A stretch of DNA of 17,848 nt from Bacillota bacterium (GTDB lineage: Bacteria; Bacillota_E; RBS10-35; JAJYVN01), in the NCBI GenBank assembly GCA_021846605.1, contig JAJZWQ010000048.1, forward strand, positions 1 through 17,848, given 5' to 3'. This document shows positions 5,417 to 13,380 of the stretch, in pieces. Under the pieces are notes generated by a model. That model did not search any database. It saw nothing but the letters and a program-made list of their open reading frames with translations, and was not told the DNA's origin. A program made the translations under genes and the position numbers. Position 1 is the first letter of the stretch. Each line of letters starts with the position of its first letter.

Positions 5417-6595
5417 ATGGCGGGCGCACGCAGGGGGCGGCCCGACGCCGCGGAGGTGCGGCGGCAGGGCGGGTCCCCGGCAAACACCGAGTCCGGAGAG
5501 TTCCAGCACACACCCGTGATGTTGAACGAGGTGCTGCAGCAGTTACAACCGCGTCCCGGCGATGCCATCGTCGACGCCACCCTGGGGGGAGGCGGCCACG
5601 CCGAGGCCATCACCCGGTCCATCGGACCCGGCGGACACCTGGTCGGTCTGGATCGGGACCCTTCCGCCTGCGCGGCCGCTCTGGCCAGGATCGAATTGCT
5701 GGCGGCCCGGGAACGGGTGGCTCTGGACGTGGCGCACGCCAACTTCGTGGATCTGGAGGCGCGGCTGGACGAACTGGGCTTGGAGACCGTCGACGGGGTC
5801 CTGTTCGACCTGGGCGTTTCCAGCTACCAGTTGGATACGCCGCAACGTGGCTTCAGCTACCGGGACGACGCGCCGCTGGATATGCGCATGGACCCCGGTC
5901 AGGGCACCACGGCCTACCACCTGGTGAACGGCCTGTCGGAGGACGAACTGGCCGACATCATCCGGCGTTTTGGCGAGGAGCGCTGGGCACGCCGCATCGC
6001 GGCGGCCATCGTCCGCCACCGGCAGGAGCGCGGGCTGCTGGGGACCACCGGCGAGTTGGTTTCCGTGATCAAGGGGGCCGTTCCCATCGCCGACGCGGGC
6101 GGCGGCCATCCGGCGCGCCGCACGTTCCAGGCCATGCGCATTGCCGTGAACAACGAACTCGGACAACTCGAAGTGGGCCTGCGCGCCGCCGTTCGGCGGC
6201 TGCGCCCCGGGGGCCGCCTCGTGGTGATTTCGTTCCATTCCCTGGAGGACCGTATCGCCAAACAGGTGCTGCGCGAGTTGGCCAAGGGCTGTACCTGCCC
6301 CCCCGACTGGCCGGTCTGCCGCTGCGGGCGTTCGCCCGAGGTGCGGGCCCTCCTGACGCGACCCGCGCAGGCCAGTCCCCAGGAGGTCGCGTCCAATCCG
6401 CGCAGCCGCAGCGCCAAACTGCGCGCCGCCATTCGCTTAGCGGACGGCGGCGCCGAACCCCCCGCTCCGCCAGCGGGCGGGGGCGGGGGCGGGCGGGCTG
6501 ACGGCGACCTGCAGTGCCGCGGAATGCCCTCCGTGGCGGAGACGCTGTACCCGCACGCCCGGCGCCCGGTTCTGCACATGGGACGGGGGGAGTAA
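5417..6595 (+). CDS. rsmH: 16S rRNA (cytosine-1402-N4)-methyltransferase
   Basis: RsmH (MraW) uses S-adenosylmethionine to N4-methylate C1402 of 16S rRNA in the ribosomal P site. The motifs follow in order: HTPVMLNEVL (from residue 31), the SAM-binding DATLGGGGHAEAI (53-65), GLDRDP (77-82), FDLGVSSYQLD, RGFSYRDDAPLDMRMD, VISFHSLEDRIAKQ and the final SRSAKLRAAIRL. The protein is 392 aa against about 310 for the family. The excess is an N-terminal 30-residue Arg/Gly-rich leader and about 50 residues after the conserved end, which include six consecutive Gly encoded by a G-quadruplex-type tract. The ATG at 5417 is supported by GGGAGGAGGG upstream. The stop lies 2 nt before ftsL. Confidence 0.97.
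   Translation: MAGARRGRPDAAEVRRQGGSPANTESGEFQHTPVMLNEVLQQLQPRPGDAIVDATLGGGGHAEAITRSIGPGGHLVGLDRDPSACAAALARIELLAARERVALDVAHANFVDLEARLDELGLETVDGVLFDLGVSSYQLDTPQRGFSYRDDAPLDMRMDPGQGTTAYHLVNGLSEDELADIIRRFGEERWARRIAAAIVRHRQERGLLGTTGELVSVIKGAVPIADAGGGHPARRTFQAMRIAVNNELGQLEVGLRAAVRRLRPGGRLVVISFHSLEDRIAKQVLRELAKGCTCPPDWPVCRCGRSPEVRALLTRPAQASPQEVASNPRSRSAKLRAAIRLADGGAEPPAPPAGGGGGGRADGDLQCRGMPSVAETLYPHARRPVLHMGRGE
6475..6497 (+). repeat. G-quadruplex-type tract in the rsmH 3' end
   Basis: Five G-runs of 3, 5, 5, 3 and 3 bases are separated by single C residues. This satisfies the standard four-run G-quadruplex pattern with one-base loops, on the coding (mRNA) strand. It encodes the Gly-rich part of the RsmH C-terminal extension and lies about 100 nt before the ftsL start. 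Whether it folds or affects ftsL expression is unknown. Confidence 0.7.
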
Positions 6596-6597
6596 CA

Positions 6598-7146
6598 ATG
6601 GCCGCGATCGGAGCCCGGATGGAGCGCAGCGTTTGGACGGAGGGATCCCCGGCTCCCGGGCTTCCCCAACCCCCCGCTCTCCCACGGAAGGGGAAGCGCC
6701 CGGACGCGCACGCACTTCAGGAGATGCGTCGCTTACGGCGCGGCCTGGGGGCGATCGCCGTGTCGGGGGCGCTTCTGGCCGCGGTGGCGGGTGGCAGCGC
6801 CGTGATCAGCATGCAGAGTTTCGCTCTGCAGGGAGAGACGGCGGCGGTGAGCACCCTCCGGGGTCAGAACCGGACGCTGTCCGTCCGTCTGGCCGAAATG
6901 CAGAACCCGGAGCGGATCCAGCGCATCGCCACGGACCAGTTGGGGCTTCACCGACCCAGCGGCTACGTACCCGTGCCCACGGCCTCGGTGCCGCCTGCGC
7001 CGACGCCCCAGCCGGGGCGCACGACCAACGAAGTGGTGAGCGTGCCGGCCGGGCCGGCCCCCGGGGGCGCGGTGGACCTCTGGCAGCGGGGCGCGGGTTG
7101 GGTCCAGCAGCACCTGCGTCCGGGCTCGGGGAGTAACCCCGGCTAG
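6598..7146 (+). CDS. ftsL: FtsL-like cell-division protein
   Basis: A 182-aa bitopic membrane protein. A cytoplasmic N-terminus of about 48 residues, with Pro- and Arg-rich segments, precedes one hydrophobic helix (about 49-71, GAIAVSGALLAAVAGGSAVI). An extracytoplasmic coiled-coil follows (about 72-112), containing TLRGQNRTLSVRLAEMQNPE and ending in the IATDQLGLHRP motif typical of FtsL/DivIC proteins. FtsL pairs with DivIC/FtsB and recruits the septal synthase. The C-terminal 60 residues are Pro/Gly-rich and longer than usual. Sequence conservation of FtsL is low, so the call rests on topology, the coil motif and position between rsmH and the transpeptidase. The ATG at 6598 is 2 nt after the rsmH stop, preceded by GGACGGGGGGAG, so coupled translation is likely. 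Confidence 0.88.
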   Translation: MAAIGARMERSVWTEGSPAPGLPQPPALPRKGKRPDAHALQEMRRLRRGLGAIAVSGALLAAVAGGSAVISMQSFALQGETAAVSTLRGQNRTLSVRLAEMQNPERIQRIATDQLGLHRPSGYVPVPTASVPPAPTPQPGRTTNEVVSVPAGPAPGGAVDLWQRGAGWVQQHLRPGSGSNPG

Positions 7147-7217
7147 CGGCCCCGCCGGACCGCCTCCATCCCCGGAGGGCCTGGCGCCCCGCCAGCGCGG
7201 GCTGGGGGGAAGGGCCG

Positions 7218-9347
7218 GTGGGTGATGCCGGACTCGGGGTCCGCCGACGCGTGCTCTGGGTGTTCGGGGCGGCCGTTGTAATGTTGCTGTTGCTGATCGG
7301 ACGACTGGTCTGGCTGCAGGGGTGGCGGGGACCGGCGCTGTACCAGCGCGCGGTCGATGTACGCACCAGGGTCGTGCCGGTGCAGGCCCCGCGCGGGGAG
7401 ATCCTAGATGATCGGGGACACGTGCTGGCCATGAGCGTCGGTGCCGAGTCGGTGTACGCCACGCCGGCGCAGATCGCCGACAAGGCCGCCACCGCCCTCC
7501 GCTTGGCGACCGTCCTGAATCTCAACCCCGCCAGCATCGAGAAGCGGCTTCAGCAGCACGTGATGTTCGTCTGGATCGCGCGCCGAGTGAGCAACACGGC
7601 GGCGGTCGAGGTGCGGGCCCTCGACCTCCCCGGGATCAGTCTCGTGCAGGAGTCGCGGCGCATCTACCCCGCCGGGATGCTGGCCGCGCAACTCCTGGGG
7701 TTCGTCGGCATCGACAACCAGGGCTTGGGCGGCGGCGTCGAGGTCAGTTACAACCGCCAGTTGAGCGGCACCCCCGGGGAGATCATCATTGAAACAGACG
7801 CGCGCAACCAGGAGATCCCGAAGGCCACCCGGCGCTATGTCGCGCCCAAGCCCGGGGACACGCTGCGCCTCACCCTGGATTCTACACTGCAAGGCATCAC
7901 GCAGCGGGCGTTGGACCAGGGGGTCGCCCAGGCCCATGCCCAGTCGGGGTTGGCTATCATGATGGATCCCAAGACCGGGGGCATCCTGGCGCTGGCCGCG
8001 TGGCCCACGTACGACAGCAACGCGGCCCGCAACGCCGATCCGAGCCTGTGGACCAACCCGGTCATCACCTACGCCTTTTCCCCGGGGTCGGTCTTCAAGC
8101 CCATCACCGCGGCCGCCGCGTTGCAGGCGGGGGTGGTGACGCCCTCCAGTCCGTTCGATGACTCGGGGGTCCTGCGCGTGCCGGGTGCGACCATCAGCAA
8201 TTTCAACCACCGAGGGTTGGGCGCGACTACCTTCGCCGTCGGCTTTGAAAAGTCGGCGAACACCATCTTCGGCCGCGTGGGGTTGATGCTGGGCGTTCCG
8301 CGCTTCTACGAATACCTCAAGCTGTTCGGGTTCATGAGTCGCACGGGCGTGGACCTGCCCGGGGAGGCGGCCCGCCCGAACATCATCACGCCGGAGTCGC
8401 GCGCCACACCGCTGGATCTCGCCGAAGAGGCCTTCGGCCAGACCCTGGCGGTGACGCCGTTGTCCATGATCACGGCCATCTCCGCCATCGCCAACGGCGG
8501 CGAATTGATGTGGCCGCATGTGGGGCTTTCTCTGGAGGCGCCCAACGGGCAGGTGGTGCAGCGCATCACCCCCCAAGTGGTGCGGCGCGTGATCTCTCCG
8601 GAGACCGCCTACCAGCTCCAGGACCTGATGGCGCGGGTGGTGACCAACGGGAGCGGCAAGAATGCAGCGGTTTCCTGCTATTCGGTGGCGGGCAAAACGG
8701 GGACGACGCAGAAGTATGAGAACGGGCGGGTGGCGCAGGGACAGTATATCGGTTCGTTCGTGGGGTATGCCCCGGCGCATGGTGCGGTTGTGGCACTATA
8801 TGTCATGATCGACGAACCCCAGGGGCTCTACTACGGGGGGCAGGTGGCGGCTCCGGTCTTCGCCCAGATCATGCGCCAAACCCTGCCCTACCTGGGTGTG
8901 CAGCCGTCGTGTCCCAAGGGGGTCTCGCCGGACACGGCCGCGCCCCCCGACGAGATGGTGCCCATGCCCAATCTCGTCGGGATGGACGCCAGCCAAGCCG
9001 AGCGTGTCGCGGCGGAGGCTGGGGTGTTCCTGAAGGTGTCCGGGAGCGGGCCGGTGCTCCGCCAGGTGCCGCCACCGGGCACGCAGGTGCAAAAATGGTC
9101 CACGGTCCTGGCCTACACGACCCCGGCGGCGGCGCTGCCCGAACCGAGGGTGACCGTGCCGGACCTGCAGGGGATGACCCTGACCGCTGCGGGGCAGGCG
9201 GTGGCGCATCAGGGGCTCCAACTGCAGGCCGACGGGGCGGGGGTCGTGGTGGCCCAGCAACCACCGCCTGGCACGATGCTGTCACCGGGTGAAGTCGTCC
9301 GCGTAACCATGGGAGTCGGGTCCGCTCGCGCGAAGGTGCCGGGCTGA
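7218..9347 (+). CDS. Class B penicillin-binding protein with two PASTA domains (FtsI/SpoVD type)
   Basis: A monofunctional D,D-transpeptidase that cross-links septal or spore-cortex peptidoglycan outside the membrane. The 709-aa protein has one N-terminal membrane helix (about 13-37), a dimerisation/pedestal domain, and a transpeptidase domain with all three active-site motifs: SVFK (catalytic S291, K294), SAN (346-348) and KTG (493-495). Two PASTA domains follow, about 580-640 and 648-705, each with a VPxPP-like pattern ending in a PPPGT segment. Two PASTA repeats occur in PBP2x/PBP2b-like proteins and one in SpoVD, so I leave the symbol open. The GTG start at 7218 follows GGGGGGAAGGG. The 71-nt gap to ftsL is the largest in the operon. 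It probably works with FtsW (13381-14481), its usual SEDS partner. Confidence 0.95.
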   Translation: MGDAGLGVRRRVLWVFGAAVVMLLLLIGRLVWLQGWRGPALYQRAVDVRTRVVPVQAPRGEILDDRGHVLAMSVGAESVYATPAQIADKAATALRLATVLNLNPASIEKRLQQHVMFVWIARRVSNTAAVEVRALDLPGISLVQESRRIYPAGMLAAQLLGFVGIDNQGLGGGVEVSYNRQLSGTPGEIIIETDARNQEIPKATRRYVAPKPGDTLRLTLDSTLQGITQRALDQGVAQAHAQSGLAIMMDPKTGGILALAAWPTYDSNAARNADPSLWTNPVITYAFSPGSVFKPITAAAALQAGVVTPSSPFDDSGVLRVPGATISNFNHRGLGATTFAVGFEKSANTIFGRVGLMLGVPRFYEYLKLFGFMSRTGVDLPGEAARPNIITPESRATPLDLAEEAFGQTLAVTPLSMITAISAIANGGELMWPHVGLSLEAPNGQVVQRITPQVVRRVISPETAYQLQDLMARVVTNGSGKNAAVSCYSVAGKTGTTQKYENGRVAQGQYIGSFVGYAPAHGAVVALYVMIDEPQGLYYGGQVAAPVFAQIMRQTLPYLGVQPSCPKGVSPDTAAPPDEMVPMPNLVGMDASQAERVAAEAGVFLKVSGSGPVLRQVPPPGTQVQKWSTVLAYTTPAAALPEPRVTVPDLQGMTLTAAGQAVAHQGLQLQADGAGVVVAQQPPPGTMLSPGEVVRVTMGVGSARAKVPG

Positions 9348-9351
9348 AGCG

Positions 9352-10896
9352 GTGCGGGGCAGCGGGGGGCGGTGGGCGTTGCGGTTGGCAGATCTCCTGG
9401 ATGGGGTTGCCTTCCTGGACCGGTTGGGGGCGGCGGAAGTGGATGTGCGCGGCGTGAGTTATGACTCGCGCACCCTGCAGCCCGGCCAGATCTTTGTGGC
9501 CTGCCGCGGCTCCCGCGCGGACGGCCACGCCCATCTGGGCGCGGCCTTTGCGGCCGGCGCGGTGGCAGCGGTGGTGGAGCGCCCCGACGCCCTGCCCCAG
9601 CCTTTGCCGCCCGGGCACGCGGCGGTGGTCGTCCCCGACAGCCGCCGGGCCTTGGCCGAACTCAGTGCGGCGCTGTATGGCCACCCCACGGCCCGCCTGC
9701 GCCTAGTCGGGATCACCGGGACCAACGGTAAGACGACGACCGCCTTCCTGACGCGGGCGATCCTGCAGACGCTGGGTCCGGTGGGTCTGGTGGGCACGGT
9801 CGCCGCGGTCGTCGGTGGCCAGCAGTTTCGGCCCCGCCTCACGACGCCCGAGGCGCCGGACCTGCAGTCGCTGTTCGCCGGGATGGTCGGGGCCGGCGAC
9901 CGGTACTGCGTCATGGAGGTCTCCTCTCAGGCCCTGGCGCGGCAACGCGTGCGCGGCTGCGCCTTCGACATCGGCGTGTTCACCAACCTGACCCCGGACC
10001 ATCTGGGGCCGGGCGAGCACCCGAACTTCGTCCACTACCGGGAGAGCAAGCGCCACCTCTTCGAGATGGTGGGCCAGACGCCCGCGGGGGCGGCGCCCAA
10101 GCCCGGGCCCTACGGCGCGGTGATCAACGGCGACGATCCCGCCGGTACGCTGATGGCCTCCGCGCTGGCGCCGGGGATGCCGCTGCTGCACTTCGGGCTG
10201 GAGCACGGCCGCGACGTCCGCGCCGAAGACATCTCGCTCGGCGCCAGCGGGGCGGGGTTCACCATCCACCACCCCGAGGGACGCAGCGCGTGCCGCATTG
10301 CCCTGCCCGGCCGCTTCAACGTGGCCAACGCCTTGGCGGCGTTCTGCGTCGGGCTGTTGCAGGGGGTGAGCCCGGACGCTGCGGCGGAAGCGCTGGGGCG
10401 GGTGCCGGGGGTGCCGGGTCGGCTGGAACCGGTGGGCGGCACGCAGCCCTTCGCCGTCCTGGTCGACTATGCCCACACCCCCGACGGACTGGAGAACGTC
10501 CTGCGCGCGGCCCGCGAGATCACCTCCGGCCGTGTGATCGCCGTGTTCGGCTGCGGTGGCGACCGCGATCGCGGCAAGCGGCCCCTGATGGGAGAGATCG
10601 GCGCGCGCCTGGCGGACCTCAGTTGGCTGACCTCGGACAACCCGCGCACGGAATCCCCGGACGCCATCCTGGAGGACGTGGAGGCCGGTGCCGCCCAGGT
10701 GCCCGGCGCGGCCTACCACCGGGTGGTGGACCGCCGGCAGGCCATCGGGGATGCTCTGGCGGCGGCCGGGCCCGGCGACGTGGTGGTCATCGCCGGCAAG
10801 GGGCACGAGGATTACCAGATCTTTGCCCACGGCACGATCCACTTCGATGACCGTGAGGAGGCGGCCGCCGCGCTGGCCCGCCTGGGGTACCGCTGA
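9352..10896 (+). CDS. murE: UDP-MurNAc-L-Ala-D-Glu:meso-diaminopimelate ligase
   Basis: MurE adds the third amino acid to the peptidoglycan stem in the cytoplasm with ATP. The nucleotide-binding loop is GITGTNGKTT (residues 120-129) and the amino-acid signature is DNPR (429-432). DNPR is the pattern of meso-diaminopimelate enzymes, whereas lysine-adding enzymes have a different residue at the Arg position, so DAP-type murein is expected. Two starts are possible: GTG at 9352, 4 nt after the preceding stop, and TTG at 9379, which follows GGGGGG at good spacing and begins LRLADLLDG, like most MurE proteins. The latter may be the true start; the coordinates give the longer form. The end overlaps the murF ATG by one base. 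Confidence 0.96.
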   Translation: MRGSGGRWALRLADLLDGVAFLDRLGAAEVDVRGVSYDSRTLQPGQIFVACRGSRADGHAHLGAAFAAGAVAAVVERPDALPQPLPPGHAAVVVPDSRRALAELSAALYGHPTARLRLVGITGTNGKTTTAFLTRAILQTLGPVGLVGTVAAVVGGQQFRPRLTTPEAPDLQSLFAGMVGAGDRYCVMEVSSQALARQRVRGCAFDIGVFTNLTPDHLGPGEHPNFVHYRESKRHLFEMVGQTPAGAAPKPGPYGAVINGDDPAGTLMASALAPGMPLLHFGLEHGRDVRAEDISLGASGAGFTIHHPEGRSACRIALPGRFNVANALAAFCVGLLQGVSPDAAAEALGRVPGVPGRLEPVGGTQPFAVLVDYAHTPDGLENVLRAAREITSGRVIAVFGCGGDRDRGKRPLMGEIGARLADLSWLTSDNPRTESPDAILEDVEAGAAQVPGAAYHRVVDRRQAIGDALAAAGPGDVVVIAGKGHEDYQIFAHGTIHFDDREEAAAALARLGYR

Positions 10897-12368
10897 TGGG
10901 GGCATCCGATCTCCGTGGGGCGCCTCCGGCGGGCATCCCCCTGGGGTGCCTCGGAGACCTGGCGGCCCGCACGCGGGGTCAGCTCCTGGGCGGCGACCCC
11001 GCCGCCCAGCTGGCCGGTGCCGCCGCAGACACCCGGGCGGTCCGTCCCGGTGACCTGTTCTGCGCGATCCGTGGGGAGCGGGTCGATGCGCACCGCCTGA
11101 TCCCCGCGGCGTTTGCGGCCGGAGCGGCGGCCGTGCTGGTCGACCGTCGCCCCGGTGATGGCTGGTCCCTGGCCGACGTCCCGCCCGGGGCCGGCGCGCT
11201 CTGGGTGCCGGACGTCATCCCGGCCTTGGGGCGCCTGGCCGCGGCGCACCTGCGCTCCCTGGTTCCCGCCCCCCTGGTGGTGGGCGTGACCGGCAGCGTG
11301 GGAAAGACGGGAACGCGCGGATTGGTGGCGGCGGCCCTTGGCGGGGGGGGGGCGCCCGTGCTCACCCCCCAGCGCAGCTTCAACACGGAGGTCACCGTCC
11401 CGCTGGTGTGCCTGCGTGCCGGCGGGCAGCCGTTCATCGCCCTGGAACTCGCCATGCGTGGCCCGGGCCAGATCGCCTACCTCTGCCGGATGTGCTCCCC
11501 ACGCATCGGGGTGTTGACGGTGATCGGCCAGAGCCACATGGAGAGCCTCGGTTCGCAGGAGGCGATCGTGCAGGCCAAGGGGGAGTTGCTGGCCGCCCTG
11601 CCCGCGGACGGCTGGGCGGTGATGAACGCGGACGACCCCCGCCAGCGCGCCATGGCTGCCCGCAGTCGGGCGCCGGTGTGCTGGTACGGGTTGGACCGCC
11701 CCGCAGACGTCCGTGCCGAGGGGGTGCGGCCGGGGGAGGGCGGGGGCTACCGCTTCACCGCCGTCCTTCCCGGGGGACGCCGCATCGCCGTGGACCTGCC
11801 GGTGATCGGCCGGCACCACGTGGGCAACGCCCTGGCCGCCCTGGCGGTCGCCGATCTGGCCGGGGTCTCCCCCGAGGCGGCCGCGGCGGGGTTGCGCCGG
11901 ATGCAACCGGAAGCCCACCGCATGGCCTGGCGCCGCTCCGGCCGCGTGCGGGTGCTGGACGATGCCTACAACGCCGCCCCGCAATCTGTGGTGGCCGCCC
12001 TGGCGTCCCTGGTCGAACTGGCAGCGGACGGACCGCGCGCGGCGGTGCTCGGCGACATGTTCGAGTTGGGCTCGGCGGCCGAGGGGGCGCACCGGGAGGT
12101 CGGGGAGGCGGCGGCACGGGCCGGGCTGCGCTGGCTGATCACCGTTGGCCCTCTGGCGGAGATCATCGCCCGCACGGCGGTGCAGCGGGGGATGGACGCC
12201 TCCCGCGTGGTCAGCGTCGCGGACCGCATGGCGGCGGAAGCGGTGGTCCCCGCCCTGCTGGAGGGCAGTCCAGATGGCATCGCGGTCCTGGTCAAGGGAT
12301 CGCGGGCCCTGGGCCTGGAGGGCCTCGTGACGGTGATCGAGGCCTGGGGGCGGCCTGGGGCCGACTGA
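10896..12368 (+). CDS. murF: UDP-MurNAc-tripeptide:D-Ala-D-Ala ligase
   Basis: MurF completes the pentapeptide with ATP and D-Ala-D-Ala. The 490-aa protein has the three Mur-ligase domains. The P-loop is GVTGSVGKTGT (130-140), then SFNTEVTVPL, GPGQIAYL, SHMESLGS with AKGE, the adenine-site DDAYNAAPQS (355-364), and VLGDMFELG. MurF rather than MurE is indicated by the GSVGKT loop, the VLGDMxELG motif and the position after murE. Two small departures from the family pattern are visible: GKTGT where GKTTT or GKTST is common, and NAAPQS where NANPxS is common. A run of ten G (11343-11352) encodes Gly residues just after the P-loop. The ATG at 10896 overlaps the murE stop by one base, so translation is coupled. 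Confidence 0.95.
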   Translation: MGASDLRGAPPAGIPLGCLGDLAARTRGQLLGGDPAAQLAGAAADTRAVRPGDLFCAIRGERVDAHRLIPAAFAAGAAAVLVDRRPGDGWSLADVPPGAGALWVPDVIPALGRLAAAHLRSLVPAPLVVGVTGSVGKTGTRGLVAAALGGGGAPVLTPQRSFNTEVTVPLVCLRAGGQPFIALELAMRGPGQIAYLCRMCSPRIGVLTVIGQSHMESLGSQEAIVQAKGELLAALPADGWAVMNADDPRQRAMAARSRAPVCWYGLDRPADVRAEGVRPGEGGGYRFTAVLPGGRRIAVDLPVIGRHHVGNALAALAVADLAGVSPEAAAAGLRRMQPEAHRMAWRRSGRVRVLDDAYNAAPQSVVAALASLVELAADGPRAAVLGDMFELGSAAEGAHREVGEAAARAGLRWLITVGPLAEIIARTAVQRGMDASRVVSVADRMAAEAVVPALLEGSPDGIAVLVKGSRALGLEGLVTVIEAWGRPGAD

Positions 12369-12399
12369 TCCCGCGAGCCTTCCGGGAGGTGAGGCGCCT

Positions 12400-13368
12400 G
12401 TGCTGCGTGCCGCCAGCCCCATCCTCGCGCTGGTCTGCGCCTGGGTGCTTGTCGCCCTGGCCATGCCGGCCACCATCGCCCGGCTGCGACGCAACGGGCT
12501 GGTGCAGATCGTGCGCAAGGAGGGGCCGTCGGCCCACCTGGCAAAGCAGGGTACGCCGATGGCGGCCGGGATGCTCTTCGTGGCCGCCGGCAGTTTGGCG
12601 GCATGGGCCTTCGCCTCCCGGGACTGGGCGCTGGCGGCGGCCATCGTGGTCACCCTGGGCCATGCGGGGCTGGGGTTTGCCGACGACTACCTAAAGGTGG
12701 TGCGCCGACGCCCCGAGGGGCTGATCGCCCGCTACAAGCTGGTGGGCCAGGTGGCGCTGGCGCTCTTCCTGGCGGGGTTTGCGCTGGTGGCCAAGCCCGC
12801 CGCGCTCGACCTGCGCATCCCGCTGTCGGCGGGGCGGTTGGTGCTGGGGCCGGCCTCGTTCGTGGTCCTGGTGCTGGTGGCCGTGCTCGGCGCCAGCAAC
12901 GGCGCGAACTTCACCGATGGCGCCGACGGCCTGTTGGCGTCCACCGGGGCGGTCGCCCTGGGGGTCCTGGGGGTGCTGTCCTGGATCGGGGGGGAGCGGG
13001 GGCTCGCCACCCTGGCGCTGGGGTTGGTCGGGGGGTTGGCCGGCTTTCTGGCCTGGAACTGGCACCCGGCCCGCGTCTTCATGGGAGACACCGGATCCAT
13101 GGCCCTGGGCGCCGCGTTCGCGGCCATCGGCGTGCTCGGGGGGTGGACGCTGTATCTGCCGATCATCGGGCTGCTGTTCGTCCTGGAGGTGCTCTCGGTG
13201 ATCGTGCAGGTCGGGTATTACCGGCTCACGGGTCGGCGGCTGCTGCGCATGGCGCCGCTGCACCACCACCTGGAGCTCTCGGGATGGCGTGAGGGCCGGC
13301 TCGTGCCGCGGCTTCTGGCGTTCGCGCTGGTCTGCGGGGCCGCGGGCGTGGCTATCTACTTGCGTTGA
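12400..13368 (+). CDS. mraY: Phospho-MurNAc-pentapeptide transferase
   Basis: MraY transfers phospho-MurNAc-pentapeptide to undecaprenyl phosphate, forming lipid I at the cytoplasmic membrane. The protein is 322 aa, normal length, with about ten hydrophobic segments. Catalytic and substrate motifs are present: PSAHLAKQGTPMAAG, the Mg-binding GFADDYLKV, NGANFTDGADGL, FMGDTGSMALG and the HHHLELSGW loop that is diagnostic of MraY. The GTG start at 12400 follows GGGAGGTG at 8 nt. The gene sits 31 nt after murF. murD, which usually follows mraY, is absent: only 12 nt separate this gene from ftsW. Confidence 0.97.
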   Translation: MLRAASPILALVCAWVLVALAMPATIARLRRNGLVQIVRKEGPSAHLAKQGTPMAAGMLFVAAGSLAAWAFASRDWALAAAIVVTLGHAGLGFADDYLKVVRRRPEGLIARYKLVGQVALALFLAGFALVAKPAALDLRIPLSAGRLVLGPASFVVLVLVAVLGASNGANFTDGADGLLASTGAVALGVLGVLSWIGGERGLATLALGLVGGLAGFLAWNWHPARVFMGDTGSMALGAAFAAIGVLGGWTLYLPIIGLLFVLEVLSVIVQVGYYRLTGRRLLRMAPLHHHLELSGWREGRLVPRLLAFALVCGAAGVAIYLR

Positions 13369-13380
13369 GGGGGGTTGGGC

